The notes under the pieces are model-generated. The model made no database searches. It saw only the letters and a list, made by a program, of their open reading frames with translations, and was not told the DNA's origin. Below, piece after piece: positions 29,362 through 40,850 of a stretch of 48,700 nucleotides of DNA. Location of the stretch: contig NZ_CAMLHO010000030.1 of assembly GCF_946479765.1 (NCBI RefSeq), positions 1-48,700 of the forward strand, written 5' to 3'. The stretch is from an uncultured Aliivibrio sp. (GTDB lineage: Bacteria; Pseudomonadota; Gammaproteobacteria; Enterobacterales; Vibrionaceae). Position 1 is the stretch's first letter. The number at the start of each line of letters is the position of its first letter. The position numbers and the translations under genes were made by a program.

Positions 29362-32300
29362 TTAATCGCCACTGCCAACAGGAGGTGGAGCAATGACTTC
29401 ACGGTTACCGTTATGGCCCGGAGTACTAACAATACCGTGAGCTTCTAGTTGCTCAACAATACGAGCGGCACGGTTATAACCAATTCTAAACTGACGTTGA
29501 ACACCAGATACTGAACCTCTGCGAGAGGTCGTTACAAATTCAACCACTTGATCGAATAATTGATCAAGCTCTTCTTCACTGTCCGATTTCTCACCTGGTA
29601 GCAAGGATTCTGCACCTTGTTCACTCTTGGTAATCGCCTCAATGTAATTTGGACGACCACGAGCTTTCCAGTCATTAACCACTGCATGAACATCATCATC
29701 TGAGGCAAATGCACCATGTACACGAACCGTATGGTTAGAACCAGGAGCAAGGTAAAGCATGTCGCCCATACCAAGTAATGACTCAGCTCCACCTTGATCA
29801 AGAATCGTTCTTGAATCGATTTTGGTGGATACAGTAAAGGCCACACGTGTTGGTATATTGGCTTTAATCAAACCGGTAATTACATCAACCGAAGGACGCT
29901 GCGTTGCAAGAATTAAGTGAATACCTGCCGCACGAGCTTTTTGAGCCAAACGAGCGATCAGTTCTTCTACTTTTTTACCTACCACCATCATCAGATCGGC
30001 AAATTCATCAACGATAACAATAATAGAGGGTAACTTTTCTAACAACGGCGGCATCTCATCCATGCTGTCACCCGGTTTCCATAATGGATCATGGATTGGG
30101 TGGCCTGCTGCTGCTGCCATTTTTAACTTATCATTAAAGCCTTGTAGGTTACGTACCCCTAATGCAGACATTAATTTATAACGACGCTCCATTTCACCGA
30201 CACACCAACGCAGTGCATTACCGGCATCTTTCATATCAGTAACAACTTCAGTCAATAAGTGTGGGATTCCTTCGTAGATAGAAAGTTCCAACATTTTTGG
30301 ATCGATCATAATAAAACGCACATCTTCTGGCGTGGCTTTATATAGCACACTCAAAATCATGACGTTTACACCTACTGATTTACCTGAACCGGTGGTACCC
30401 GCAACTAATACGTGAGGCATTTTTGCTAAATCAGCAATAACCGCTTCGCCTGCGATATCAAGTCCCATCACTACCGTAGTTGGCGATTTTGCATTTTGAA
30501 ATATTTCACTACCTACAACATCAGAAAAGAAAACGGTTTGACGATTAAAATTCGGTAATTCCAAACCAACATAAGGTTTACCCGGAATAACTTCGACAAC
30601 ACGTACTGCCATTGCCGATAAAGAACGAGCTAAATCGGTTGCTAGACCTGAGATGCGACTTACTTTAACCCCCGGAGCTAAATCCAATTCAAAACGTGTA
30701 ATCACAGGACCAGGGAAGATGCCTACCACACGCGCTTTAATTTTATAATCGGCTAATTTCGCTTCAACTAGACGAGCTGTGTGCTCTAGTGATTCACGAG
30801 ACTCCATTTCTGCACGTGTATCTGGTGAGAACAATAAATCTAAGGTTGGCAGTGGCGACGTTGGTACTGGTAAATTAGGCTCTGAATTAACCAAAAATGG
30901 GTTTTGTAAAGCGGCTTGCGTGGCTTTCTCTTTAGCCACTAGTGCTTGAAATGCAGCAATATCAGCATCTAAATGCGTTGGCTTTTCTTCAGGGAATACC
31001 TCTTCAATCACAACGTCATTAACCAAAGGGATCTCTTTTATTTCTGGGATCTCTTCTACTTCATCAAACGATGTATCAACCGCATTAATGTGCAGATCGT
31101 CTATTTCTTCACCTTGAACATCTTGTTCAATTGCATTAAACGCTGGTAATGCCTCTTCATATAGAATTGTTTCTTGTTCTGTATTATCAGGCAATGAATC
31201 AAACTCAGGTGAGAAATACGTTTTATCTTCATCGCCAATCAAAGCTGTTGTATTTTCAGTACACTCTTCAAGTACAACGTCAGTACTCTGGTCTTCATAC
31301 TTATTAGTGTGCTGCTCATTATATTGTGCGCTTAATGACTCAAGATTATCAGCTTCCAATGTACTTTCTATAACGTCCACAAACTCAGGCATATCGATAA
31401 CAACATCTTCAGCACCCATCGCCATCGCAGAAGAACTCACCGCAGCAACGGTCGAGGTATACGCAAAAGCTTGCCCTGCATCAACCTGACTTAGTAAAGG
31501 ATCTTGACCTAATGCTTCAGTATCTAGCTCTGCAATTGTCGCATTACTGCGCATAGCTAAATTAATACCATCTTCTAATTGTTCAGGTTCATCGATCTCT
31601 TTAAGTAACTCTGAAACGGTTGGTTGATTCATTAAATCTGTTGTGTTCATGTCTGTTGCATATAATGCTTCAGGCTGAACCTCTATGAATGGAGAATCAC
31701 TCGATGTCGCTTCATTAAATTCTTGCGATGTAACTTGTGAAGCGAGCACATCTGAACTAGGCGCTGAGAATAATGGGTCATCTGCATAGTTGTCATTTAT
31801 TTCAAACGTATCAATATCGCTTCCTTTCTCTGCCTCAGGGGCATTCGCAAACATTGACAGTTCACGAGAAGATATTTTTGGGGTTTCAAATGGATCAATT
31901 TCTATATCAGAAGCCTCAACCGCTGTCGACGTAAAAGATAAACCTGAATCAATAGGCGTATTTTTAAGTTCTACTTCATTTTCAACTTGGTAGGTTTCAT
32001 CTTCTGTTTTTCTCATTTTATTTACAACGATTCTAACGCCTTCAAGAGCCATACCGCCAAGATTATCAACGATCGTTAACCAAGAAACGCCCGTAAAGAG
32101 CGTTAAACCCGCTCCCCATAGAAACATAAAGATGAGTGTTGAACCAAGTACATTCAAAACAGGCGTCGTAATACTGGTAAGAACATCGCCAACAACACCA
32201 CCAGAAGAAAAGTACCAAAGATCATCAAAATTGGTATCAGCCAGTGCGCAACTTGTTAAAAATAAAATCAACAAACCAAGAATGCGAGTTCCAATCATCA

Positions 32301-32709
32301 TTAGATCCAGTTCGCCCTCTTCTTTATCTTGATTTTGATCTTTTTTGCGGAAAATAATCCATGTACAGCCTAGAAGAATAACAGGCAATAAGTAAGCTAA
32401 AGAGCCAAAAGCAAAGAAAAGAGTATCAGCTACCCACGCACCAAAGGAACCACCAGCATTCTCGACTGTTCCAGCCCAAGCCGTTTGAGTCCATGATGGA
32501 TCTGCTGGATTAAAACTAAATAAAGAAGTGGTTATAAAAATAGCGGCAAGTAAACCGACAATGAATAACGCTTCTTGTAGGCGTTGATTACCATTCAATC
32601 GAGCTTTTTCAGGCTCGGCAACCAATTCTACTTTCAACGTTGTTAGCTGCATTTTTCTTTCAGCAATTTTTTCTTTAATCTTTGTAAACAAAATACTATC
32701 CAATGTCAC
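29362..32709 (-). CDS. ftsK: DNA translocase FtsK
   Basis: FtsK couples septum formation to chromosome segregation, pumping DNA toward dif and activating XerCD. Four or five membrane segments lie in about residues 35-215. A long acidic linker (about 220-620) follows, then the motor with Walker [11 protein letters not shown] near residue 768 and Walker [14 protein letters not shown]. The C-terminal winged-helix gamma domain contains [20 protein letters not shown]. At 1115 residues it is shorter than E. coli FtsK (1329), mainly in the linker. The start is uncertain: GTG at 32709 is given, and ATG at 32652 is an alternative. Confidence 0.96.
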   Translation of the reverse strand: MTLDSILFTKIKEKIAERKMQLTTLKVELVAEPEKARLNGNQRLQEALFIVGLLAAIFITTSLFSFNPADPSWTQTAWAGTVENAGGSFGAWVADTLFFAFGSLAYLLPVILLGCTWIIFRKKDQNQDKEEGELDLMMIGTRILGLLILFLTSCALADTNFDDLWYFSSGGVVGDVLTSITTPVLNVLGSTLIFMFLWGAGLTLFTGVSWLTIVDNLGGMALEGVRIVVNKMRKTEDETYQVENEVELKNTPIDSGLSFTSTAVEASDIEIDPFETPKISSRELSMFANAPEAEKGSDIDTFEINDNYADDPLFSAPSSDVLASQVTSQEFNEATSSDSPFIEVQPEALYATDMNTTDLMNQPTVSELLKEIDEPEQLEDGINLAMRSNATIAELDTEALGQDPLLSQVDAGQAFAYTSTVAAVSSSAMAMGAEDVVIDMPEFVDVIESTLEADNLESLSAQYNEQHTNKYEDQSTDVVLEECTENTTALIGDEDKTYFSPEFDSLPDNTEQETILYEEALPAFNAIEQDVQGEEIDDLHINAVDTSFDEVEEIPEIKEIPLVNDVVIEEVFPEEKPTHLDADIAAFQALVAKEKATQAALQNPFLVNSEPNLPVPTSPLPTLDLLFSPDTRAEMESRESLEHTARLVEAKLADYKIKARVVGIFPGPVITRFELDLAPGVKVSRISGLATDLARSLSAMAVRVVEVIPGKPYVGLELPNFNRQTVFFSDVVGSEIFQNAKSPTTVVMGLDIAGEAVIADLAKMPHVLVAGTTGSGKSVGVNVMILSVLYKATPEDVRFIMIDPKMLELSIYEGIPHLLTEVVTDMKDAGNALRWCVGEMERRYKLMSALGVRNLQGFNDKLKMAAAAGHPIHDPLWKPGDSMDEMPPLLEKLPSIIVIVDEFADLMMVVGKKVEELIARLAQKARAAGIHLILATQRPSVDVITGLIKANIPTRVAFTVSTKIDSRTILDQGGAESLLGMGDMLYLAPGSNHTVRVHGAFASDDDVHAVVNDWKARGRPNYIEAITKSEQGAESLLPGEKSDSEEELDQLFDQVVEFVTTSRRGSVSGVQRQFRIGYNRAARIVEQLEAHGIVSTPGHNGNREVIAPPPVGSGD

Positions 32710-32790
32710 TGTGCTTAGATTTAGTCATCCCTCTTATATAAATGCATTCGATAGAGGGGAAAAGTAAAGATCACTAAATCTGTAGAAATT

Positions 32791-32821
32791 AAAAACAAGT
32801 CGAGCGGCATAACGCCGCTCG
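32791..32821 (-). terminator. Intrinsic terminator after lrp
   Basis: Read on the minus strand, CGAGCGGC pairs with GCCGCTCG around GTTAT, followed by ACTTGTTTTT. It separates lrp from ftsK. Confidence 0.85.
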
Positions 32822-32930
32822 CCATTGCTCAAAGGCATATAAAGATAGAGTATACCTAAATCACCTTTAAGCTCTTCAAGATTATACAAATTTAAAGAAA
32901 GAAAATCTCTAATTTAGAATCTTGATTCAA

Positions 32931-33422
32931 TTAGCGAGTTTTAATCACTAAATGATTGGTTTGTTTTACTTCTTCCATTACTACATACGTACGAGTGTCA
33001 TTAACACCTGGAAGACGTAATAGTGTATCACCAAGCAATCGGCGATAAGCACTCATATCTGATACTCGCGTTTTTAAAAGATAGTCAAAATCACCTGAAA
33101 CAAGGTGACACTCTTGAATATCATCTAATAACTGTACTGCTGTGTTAAATTGCTCAAACACATCCGGAGCACCACGATTAAGCGTGATCTCAACAAATAC
33201 TAATAATGACGCATCAAGATATTGTGGATTCAGCAAGGCTGTATAACCATTGATGTACCCTTGACGTTCTAAACGACGAACACGTTCTAAACACGGAGTC
33301 GGCGATAAGCCTACTCTTTTAGATAATTCAACATTCGAAATTCGCCCATCTTTTTGAAGCTCATTTAAAATATTGCGATCGATACGATCCAGTTCCTTGG
33401 ATGGTTTCTTATTATCTACCAT
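32931..33422 (-). CDS. lrp: Leucine-responsive regulatory protein
   Basis: Lrp is a global feast/famine regulator that binds DNA as octamers/hexadecamers. The N-terminal helix-turn-helix (LQKDGRISNVELSKRVGLSP) is followed by the AsnC-type ligand-binding domain with the GDFDYLLKTRV segment. The 163 residues, beginning MVDNKKPSKELDRIDRNILN, match enteric Lrp closely. It is divergent from ald, a typical Lrp-family target gene, across 156 AT-rich bases. Confidence 0.97.
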   Translation of the reverse strand: MVDNKKPSKELDRIDRNILNELQKDGRISNVELSKRVGLSPTPCLERVRRLERQGYINGYTALLNPQYLDASLLVFVEITLNRGAPDVFEQFNTAVQLLDDIQECHLVSGDFDYLLKTRVSDMSAYRRLLGDTLLRLPGVNDTRTYVVMEEVKQTNHLVIKTR

Positions 33423-33578
33423 TTTTTATTCCACCTTATTACTTCCTTGCAAAAAAATATACTACAACTTTTTAATATTTAGCATCAAATTCTGCCATTT
33501 ACAATCTATACTAGATAAAAATTCAAAACAAAAACCCTACAAGCAGTCAAAATAACTATAACATAAAAGGAAATCAGG

Positions 33579-34697
33579 ATGATCATTGGCGTACCTAAAG
33601 AAATAAAAAATCATGAATACCGCGTTGGCATGATCCCAGCGAGTGTTCGTGAATTAATATCTCATGGCCATATCGTTTTTGTCGAAACAAAAGCGGGGTC
33701 TGGCATTGGTTTTACTGACGATGATTATATCGCAGTAGGCGCATCCATACTTCCTACAGCTAAAGACGTTTTCGCTCAAGCTGACATGATAGTTAAAGTT
33801 AAAGAGCCGCAAGCTGTTGAGCGTGCAATGCTACGTGAAGGGCAAATTTTATTCACGTATTTACATCTTGCACCAGATTTTCCACAAACAGAAGATCTAA
33901 TTAAGAGTAAGGCTGTCTGCATTGCGTATGAGACTGTAACAGATTATATGGGTCGTCTGCCACTATTAGCGCCAATGTCTGAAGTTGCAGGCCGTATGTC
34001 TATTCAAGCAGGTGCGCAAACTCTTGAAAAATCTAACGGTGGCCGCGGCTTACTTCTTGGTGGAGTTCCGGGTGTTGAGCCTGCAAAAGTCGTTATTATT
34101 GGTGGCGGTGTTGTTGGTGCGAATGCTGCAAGAATGGCGGTAGGTATGCGTGCTGACGTCACTATTTTAGACCGAAATCTTGATACACTTCGCTCTCTTG
34201 ATGAAGAATTCCAAGGTCGAGCAAAAGTGGTTTATTCAACGGTTGACGCGATTGAGATGCATGTATTAGAAGCTGACCTAGTTATTGGTGCCGTTCTTAT
34301 CCCGGGTGCAGCAGCACCTAAACTAGTTACCGCAGACCACATCAAACGCATGAAACCAGGTGCAGCGGTTGTTGATGTAGCTATCGATCAGGGGGGATGT
34401 TTTGAGACTTCCCATGCAACAACTCATGCAGACCCTACTTATATTGTTGATGACGTTGTTCACTACTGTGTGGCAAACATGCCAGGTGCTGTTGCTCGTA
34501 CCTCAACGTTTGCCCTTAATAATGCAACATTACCTTACATTATTAAATTAGCAGATAAAGGCTATAAAGCGGCTCTTTTTGAAGATAAAGGTTTCCTAAA
34601 TGGCTTAAATGTTATTCACGGGAAAGTGACTTGCAAAGAAGTCGCAGAAAGCTTTGATTTAGAATACGTTACTCCAGAAACAGCACTCACTGCATAA
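33579..34697 (+). CDS. ald: Alanine dehydrogenase
   Basis: Ald reversibly deaminates L-alanine to pyruvate and ammonia with NAD. R15, K75 and H96 (TYLHLAPD) fit the substrate pocket. The dinucleotide fold is VVIIGGGVVGANAAR, and the DQGG motif holds the catalytic Asp near residue 270. The product has 372 residues. The gene is absent from the E. coli lrp-trxB neighbourhood but here sits between lrp and trxB, divergent from lrp, so Lrp control is likely. SD AAAGGAAA precedes the ATG. Confidence 0.97.
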   Translation: MIIGVPKEIKNHEYRVGMIPASVRELISHGHIVFVETKAGSGIGFTDDDYIAVGASILPTAKDVFAQADMIVKVKEPQAVERAMLREGQILFTYLHLAPDFPQTEDLIKSKAVCIAYETVTDYMGRLPLLAPMSEVAGRMSIQAGAQTLEKSNGGRGLLLGGVPGVEPAKVVIIGGGVVGANAARMAVGMRADVTILDRNLDTLRSLDEEFQGRAKVVYSTVDAIEMHVLEADLVIGAVLIPGAAAPKLVTADHIKRMKPGAAVVDVAIDQGGCFETSHATTHADPTYIVDDVVHYCVANMPGAVARTSTFALNNATLPYIIKLADKGYKAALFEDKGFLNGLNVIHGKVTCKEVAESFDLEYVTPETALTA

Positions 34698-34724
34698 AAG
34701 ACACATCCTATAACAAAATCATTT

Positions 34725-34754
34725 GAGGGCACCCATCGCGGTGCCCTTTCTTTA
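34725..34754 (+). terminator. Intrinsic terminator after ald
   Basis: GGGCACC pairs with GGTGCCC around CATCGC, followed by TTTCTTT. Confidence 0.87.
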
Positions 34755-34848
34755 CGTCAATAAATTCCCTACAATCACCTCATACCAAAGGATAATGAAC
34801 ACCCAACTTGTGTTTCCTACCCTTATTTTTTGTTTCTATTGATTTTAG

Positions 34849-35826
<978 letters not shown>

Positions 35827-35844
35827 ACTATCTGAGTTAACGTT

Positions 35845-35875
35845 AAGCCCGAAGCGAATACTTCGGGTTTCTTTT
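35845..35875 (+). terminator. Intrinsic terminator after trxB
   Basis: CCCGAAG pairs with CTTCGGG around CGAATA, followed by TTTCTTTT. Confidence 0.87.
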
Positions 35876-35980
35876 GCTCATCTTATTTTGCTGATGTGCC
35901 GATAAGTTTCTTATATTCCAATTATTACAATAGAAACTTTAGTGCGTGCAAAATAATACAAAACGTAAGCCTTCAATATT

Positions 35981-37753
35981 ATGGATAAACAACAACAACG
36001 CGAGTTAGACCAATGGCTCAAAGGCCAAAGTAAGCTTGCAAAAAAATGGCTAACCCTTTCAATTGGGCTTGGCTTCCTTTCTAGTCTTTTTCTTATTGCA
36101 CAAGCGGCATTGCTCGCTGATATATTGCATCAACTAATCATTGAACAAGTTGATAAATATGAACTTATTAACCACTTTATTGCCATTCTCGCTATTGTTT
36201 CAATCCGAGCTGCATGCAGCTGGGGACGAGAAATCGCAGGCTATCGTTGTGGTGAACATATCCGTGTTCATATTCGCCAATTAATCTTAGACAAACTTCA
36301 AGACCTTGGTCCTGCCTATATTAAAGGCAAGCCTGCTGGTGCATGGGCAACCTTGCTACTTGAACAGGTAGAAGATATGCAAGATTTCTTTTCTCGCTAT
36401 CTGCCTCAAATGTCTTTATCAGTATTGATCCCATTTGTTATTTTGATTGTCGTCTTTCCACAAAACTGGGCTGCTGGTTTAGTATTTTTACTTACCGCAC
36501 CGTTAGTTCCATTATTCATGGCATTAGTGGGGATGGGCGCCGCAGACGCTAACCGTCGTAATTTTAAAGCATTACAACGTTTATCTGGTCACTTCTATGA
36601 CCGCCTGCAATCAATGACCACCATTCGTTTATTCAATAAAACCGCACAAGAAACAGCGCACCTTCATGGCGCATCTGAGGTTTTCCGTAAACGAACGATG
36701 GAAGTATTACGATTAGCATTTTTATCTTCTGCTGTATTGGAATTCTTTACTTCTATCTCTATCGCTATCGTAGCTGTATATTTTGGTTTCACCTTCATTG
36801 GTGAATTGAATTTTGGCCATTACGGAACCACAGTAACCCTCTTTACTGGTCTATTTATCCTTATTCTTGCGCCCGAGTTTTACCAGCCATTACGTGATTT
36901 AGGTACTTTCTATCATGCCAAAGCACAAGCTGTCGGTGCTGCTGAATCTCTTGTCGAGTTTTTAAATACAGAAACCAGCTCACAAACTAAAGGGGACAAA
37001 AAAGTCTCTGATTCAAGTACTCTTGATATTAAGGTGACCGAACTCATTGTTACCACTCACGATAATAATACCTTGCTTGGTCCAATTAGCTTCCATCTAC
37101 ATGAAGGCTCTCAAACCGCATTAGTCGGCCCAAGTGGTGCCGGTAAAACCAGTTTAATTAATGCCATTCTTGGTTTTTTACCATACCAAGGCAGCATTAA
37201 AATAAACGGTACTGAGTTATCTGAGTTGAACAAAAAAGAATGGTATAAAGAAATCAACTGGGTTGGGCAAAATCCAACCTTGGTTCACGGTACTATTGCA
37301 GAAAACATTACGTTAGGTAAGCAAGGGATCTCTCAAGAGCAACTTGATACCGCTAGCCAACAAGCCTTTGCCAATGAATTTATTGATGACCTTGGTTATC
37401 AACACCCAGTATCTGATCGCTCAGGCGGCTTATCTGTTGGCCAAGCACAACGATTAGCGTTAGCAAGAGCACTATTACAACAAGGCCGTTTGTGGATCTT
37501 AGATGAACCAACAGCAAGTCTTGATGCTAAAAGTGAACGTCTCGTAATGAGAAGTCTTAATGAAGCAACACTGGGTCTAACCACATTAATGATCAGTCAT
37601 CGCTTAGATCAACTTCATACGATGAACACCATTTTAGTGATGGATAAGGGTCAAGTGGTTCAATCTGGTTCATTTGATGAAATTAAAGACTCCGGCTTAT
37701 TTGCAACCATGCTTGCCGCAAAACAACCAAAGCAAGGTGATCTTGATGCGTGA
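35981..37753 (+). CDS. cydD: Cysteine/glutathione ABC exporter subunit CydD
   Basis: CydD pairs with CydC to export cysteine and glutathione to the periplasm; the pair is needed for assembly of cytochrome bd and periplasmic redox balance. An N-terminal six-helix exporter domain (about residues 20-320) is followed by an ATPase with Walker A GPSGAGKTS near residue 382, signature SGGLSVGQ near 480 and Walker B LWILDEPTASLD. The signature reads LSVGQ instead of LSGGQ. The 590-residue frame overlaps the cydC start by 8 bases. Confidence 0.97.
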   Translation: MDKQQQRELDQWLKGQSKLAKKWLTLSIGLGFLSSLFLIAQAALLADILHQLIIEQVDKYELINHFIAILAIVSIRAACSWGREIAGYRCGEHIRVHIRQLILDKLQDLGPAYIKGKPAGAWATLLLEQVEDMQDFFSRYLPQMSLSVLIPFVILIVVFPQNWAAGLVFLLTAPLVPLFMALVGMGAADANRRNFKALQRLSGHFYDRLQSMTTIRLFNKTAQETAHLHGASEVFRKRTMEVLRLAFLSSAVLEFFTSISIAIVAVYFGFTFIGELNFGHYGTTVTLFTGLFILILAPEFYQPLRDLGTFYHAKAQAVGAAESLVEFLNTETSSQTKGDKKVSDSSTLDIKVTELIVTTHDNNTLLGPISFHLHEGSQTALVGPSGAGKTSLINAILGFLPYQGSIKINGTELSELNKKEWYKEINWVGQNPTLVHGTIAENITLGKQGISQEQLDTASQQAFANEFIDDLGYQHPVSDRSGGLSVGQAQRLALARALLQQGRLWILDEPTASLDAKSERLVMRSLNEATLGLTTLMISHRLDQLHTMNTILVMDKGQVVQSGSFDEIKDSGLFATMLAAKQPKQGDLDA

Positions 37754-39467
37754 TTTACTGCCTTACATTAAATTATATAAAAAACACTGGTTTGGTCTAA
37801 CGCTAGGAATGCTACTTAGCTTTGCTACCTTGTTTGCTTCCATTGGCCTACTAACCATTTCCGGTTGGTTTATTTCCGCCTCTGCTATTGCGGGTTTAAC
37901 CATTGCTCGTGAAACCTTTAACTACATGCTTCCTGCGGGAGCGGTACGTGGCTTCTCTATTGGCCGAACTGCTGGTCGTTGGGGGGAGCGTGTCGTTAGC
38001 CACAACGCAACTTTTAAGCTATTGACTGAACTTCGGATTTTCTTTTTCAAAAAGTTAATCCCATTAATTCCAGGCCGTTTTTCAAAACTACGTGATGCAG
38101 ATTTATTAAACCGCCTTGTTGCTGATGTGGATGCGATGGATCATGTCTATTTACGCCTTATTAGTCCAATCATTGTTGGTACGCTAGGTATTATCGGGTT
38201 AACCGCTTTTCTTGCTTGGTTTGATGCCACTATCGGACTTACGCTTGGTGCGATCTTATTCTCGTTGCTACTTATCTGGCCCACTTTGTTTTATAAGTTA
38301 GGTAAACAAAATGGCACCGAGCTAACACATAACAAAGCAACATTAAGAATCAAAACACTCGATTGGCTACAAGGCAATTCAGAATTACGTATCTTTGGTG
38401 CAGAAGAACAATATCAACAACGTATTCTAGACGCTCAAGTCGCTCTGTTATCAAATCAACGTCACATGGCAACGCTGACGGGTTTAGCAAATGGATTATT
38501 ACTGCTAGCTAATGGTTGGACACTGTTGTTAATGCTGTGGATCTCTGCGGATGGTATTGCAGGCATGACACCAGATCCTATGGTTGCAATGGTTGCTTTT
38601 GCTACGATGGCAAGCTTTGAGTTATTAATGCCTATTGCTGGTGCTTTCCAGTACTTAGGCCAAACACTAAGCTCTGCTCGCCGCTTGAATGAAATTATCA
38701 CAGCAGAACCAGATACTGTCTTTGATGAAAACGGTGTAGAACAAGATGTAAAAGGTAATCTAACGATCTCTGATGTTAGTTATCAATACATAGATGCTGA
38801 CACTGATGCGATTAAACACATTTCATTAGATATACTTGCCGGTCAAAAAATGGCAATTGTCGGTCAAACAGGCTCTGGGAAATCAACCTTACTGCAATTG
38901 TTAACCCGTCAATGGGATCCTACATCTGGTGCTATTTCTATTGATGGTGTTCTACTGCCTAAATGGAAAGAATCAAGCTTACGCAGTGCGATGTCTGTTG
39001 TAAGTCAACGTGTTGATATTCTCAATGGCTCATTGCGTGATAATCTACTGCTTGCTAATGACAGTGCGACAGACGAGATACTAGCTCAAACCCTTGAAAA
39101 AATCGGTTTGCATGATCTTGTTTCTAATGAAGGATTAAATACTTGGTTAGGAGATGGAGGTCGTCAACTTTCTGGCGGTGAACGTCGTCGAATTGGTATA
39201 GCCCGAGCGCTACTGCATGATGCGCCTATTGTGTTGTTGGATGAACCAACCGAAGGGTTAGATCAGAAAACAGAGCAACAAATCATGTCAGTCTTGAATG
39301 AACACATTAAAGACAAAACCGTGGTCTTCATCACTCATCGCTTAGTAAACTTAGAAGCAATGGATCATATCTGCTTGATGGATCATGGTGAAGTGATTGA
39401 ATATGGTACGCATCAGAGCTTGCTTGCACTCAACGGTGCTTATCACCAATTGTGGCAACGCTTTTAG
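37746..39467 (+). CDS. cydC: Cysteine/glutathione ABC exporter subunit CydC
   Basis: CydC is the partner half-transporter of CydD. Six membrane helices (about residues 15-310) are followed by an ATPase with Walker A GQTGSGKST near residue 374, signature LSGGERRR near 474 and Walker B IVLLDEPTEGLD. I chose the ATG at 37746 (MRDLLPYIKLYKKHWF, 573 residues), which matches the E. coli N-terminus; an in-frame ATG at 37674 would extend deep into cydD. The ATGCGTGA overlap suggests translational coupling with cydD. Confidence 0.97.
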   Translation: MRDLLPYIKLYKKHWFGLTLGMLLSFATLFASIGLLTISGWFISASAIAGLTIARETFNYMLPAGAVRGFSIGRTAGRWGERVVSHNATFKLLTELRIFFFKKLIPLIPGRFSKLRDADLLNRLVADVDAMDHVYLRLISPIIVGTLGIIGLTAFLAWFDATIGLTLGAILFSLLLIWPTLFYKLGKQNGTELTHNKATLRIKTLDWLQGNSELRIFGAEEQYQQRILDAQVALLSNQRHMATLTGLANGLLLLANGWTLLLMLWISADGIAGMTPDPMVAMVAFATMASFELLMPIAGAFQYLGQTLSSARRLNEIITAEPDTVFDENGVEQDVKGNLTISDVSYQYIDADTDAIKHISLDILAGQKMAIVGQTGSGKSTLLQLLTRQWDPTSGAISIDGVLLPKWKESSLRSAMSVVSQRVDILNGSLRDNLLLANDSATDEILAQTLEKIGLHDLVSNEGLNTWLGDGGRQLSGGERRRIGIARALLHDAPIVLLDEPTEGLDQKTEQQIMSVLNEHIKDKTVVFITHRLVNLEAMDHICLMDHGEVIEYGTHQSLLALNGAYHQLWQRF

Positions 39468-39518
39468 CTTTCGATTAGTTCCAACTTTCTATTAGTTTTA
39501 ACTCTCTATTGGTTTAAA
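39468..39518. repeat. Three degenerate 17-bp tandem repeats after cydC
   Basis: CTTTCGATTAGTTCCAA, CTTTCTATTAGTTTTAA and CTCTCTATTGGTTTAAA lie head-to-tail, starting on the base after the cydC stop. Confidence 0.75.
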
Positions 39519-39541
39519 GTTACTAAGAATTCAAACCTATA

Positions 39542-39577
39542 AAAAAACCGATACTGTTAATGCAGTATCGGTTTTTT
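39542..39577. terminator. Bidirectional terminator between cydC and serC
   Basis: AAAAAACCGATACTG pairs with CAGTATCGGTTTTTT, between convergent genes. Confidence 0.93.
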
Positions 39578-39603
39578 ACTAACTTCTTATGCAGGTTCTA
39601 AAA

Positions 39604-40686
39604 TTATGCGTATTTTTCTTCAAACGATTTCATGAACTCAACTAACGCTTGAACACCTTCTAATGGCATTGCGTTATAAATAGAAGCTCGCATTCCACCA
39701 ACGGCTCTATGTCCCTTTAGCGCTTTCATTCCTGCGTCATCGGCTAATGCTAAGAATTGAGCGTCCAGTTCTGAATTTGCTAACTGGAATGGTACATTCA
39801 TTAATGAACGGTTACCGGCATGGACCTCATTTCGATAAAAATCAGACTGATCGATATAATCGTATAATACCGCTGCTTTCTTACGATTATGAGCTTCCAT
39901 TGCTTCAATACCACCATTCGCTTTTAGCCATTTAAATACTAAACCCGAAAGATACCAAGCGTATGTTGGCGGCGTATTAAACATCGACTCTTTATCTGCT
40001 AGAACACCGTAACTTAAAACACTAGGAAGGGCATCAGCAGCCAGTTCAAGTAAATCATCACGTACAATGACAATCGTTAAACCTGCTGGCCCAATATTTT
40101 TTTGAGCTCCAGCATAGATAACGCCATACTTAGAAACATCAATTTGGCGAGATAAAATAGTTGAAGACATATCCGCAACAATTGGTTTATCTGTCACAGG
40201 TAAATCGTTAATTTCAATACCATCAATGGTTTCATTTGGACAAAAATGAACATAAGCGGCATCATCACTTAATGCCCACTCAGCAGCGGGTTGAACTGCT
40301 TTTTTTCCATCGATATTAATAATCGTTTCAATCACATTAGGCGTACAATATTTTTTTGCTTCAACAACGGCACTTTGCGCCCAATAACCAGCATCAACGT
40401 AATCTGCTTTGGTATTGCCTCCAAGCAGATTCAGTGGAACTGCAGCAAACTGTGCTCGAGCTCCACCTTGACAAAACAAGACCTTATAGTTGTCAGGAAT
40501 AGATAACAGATCACGTAAATCTTGCTCTGATTCTTCCGCAACTTTAATGAACTCTTTGCTACGGTGGCTAATCTCCATGACTGAAGTGCCTAAACCGTTC
40601 CAATTCACCAATTCCTTTTGAGCTTGGGCTAGAACGTCTACTGGCAGCATTGCTGGACCAGCACAAAAGTTAAATACTTTTTCCAT
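39604..40686 (-). CDS. serC: Phosphoserine aminotransferase
   Basis: SerC transaminates 3-phosphohydroxypyruvate to phosphoserine in serine synthesis and also serves PLP synthesis. The PLP lysine is K196 in [13 protein letters not shown]; the N-terminal FCAGPAMLP and GGARAQFA (phosphate binding) are present. I chose ATG at 40686 (360 residues) with AGGAG 12 bases upstream; a TTG three codons earlier sits too close to that site. No aroA or other serine gene is adjacent. Confidence 0.97.
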   Translation of the reverse strand: MEKVFNFCAGPAMLPVDVLAQAQKELVNWNGLGTSVMEISHRSKEFIKVAEESEQDLRDLLSIPDNYKVLFCQGGARAQFAAVPLNLLGGNTKADYVDAGYWAQSAVVEAKKYCTPNVIETIINIDGKKAVQPAAEWALSDDAAYVHFCPNETIDGIEINDLPVTDKPIVADMSSTILSRQIDVSKYGVIYAGAQKNIGPAGLTIVIVRDDLLELAADALPSVLSYGVLADKESMFNTPPTYAWYLSGLVFKWLKANGGIEAMEAHNRKKAAVLYDYIDQSDFYRNEVHAGNRSLMNVPFQLANSELDAQFLALADDAGMKALKGHRAVGGMRASIYNAMPLEGVQALVEFMKSFEEKYA

Positions 40687-40801
40687 GTTTATCAAAGGCT
40701 CCTGCTATTTTATAAAAGTTAAGTTTGTAAAATAATGATATAGAAATTAATACCACTTTTTGCCTTACAAATAAATCATAAAGTGATCTAATTCACTAAA
40801 T

Positions 40802-40828
40802 AAAAAAATAGCCCACCTAGGTGAGCTA
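40802..40828 (-). terminator. Intrinsic terminator after the DUF945 gene
   Basis: On the minus strand TAGCTCACCTAGGTGGGCTA folds around CTAG and is followed by seven T. Confidence 0.85.
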
Positions 40829-40850
40829 TCATCTATACGCATCTTAGCTA

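Noticed and set aside
37426-37449. Defective ABC signature in CydD (LSVGQ)
   Set aside because: Variation of this kind is tolerated in ABC half-transporters, and all other ATPase motifs in CydD and CydC are intact.
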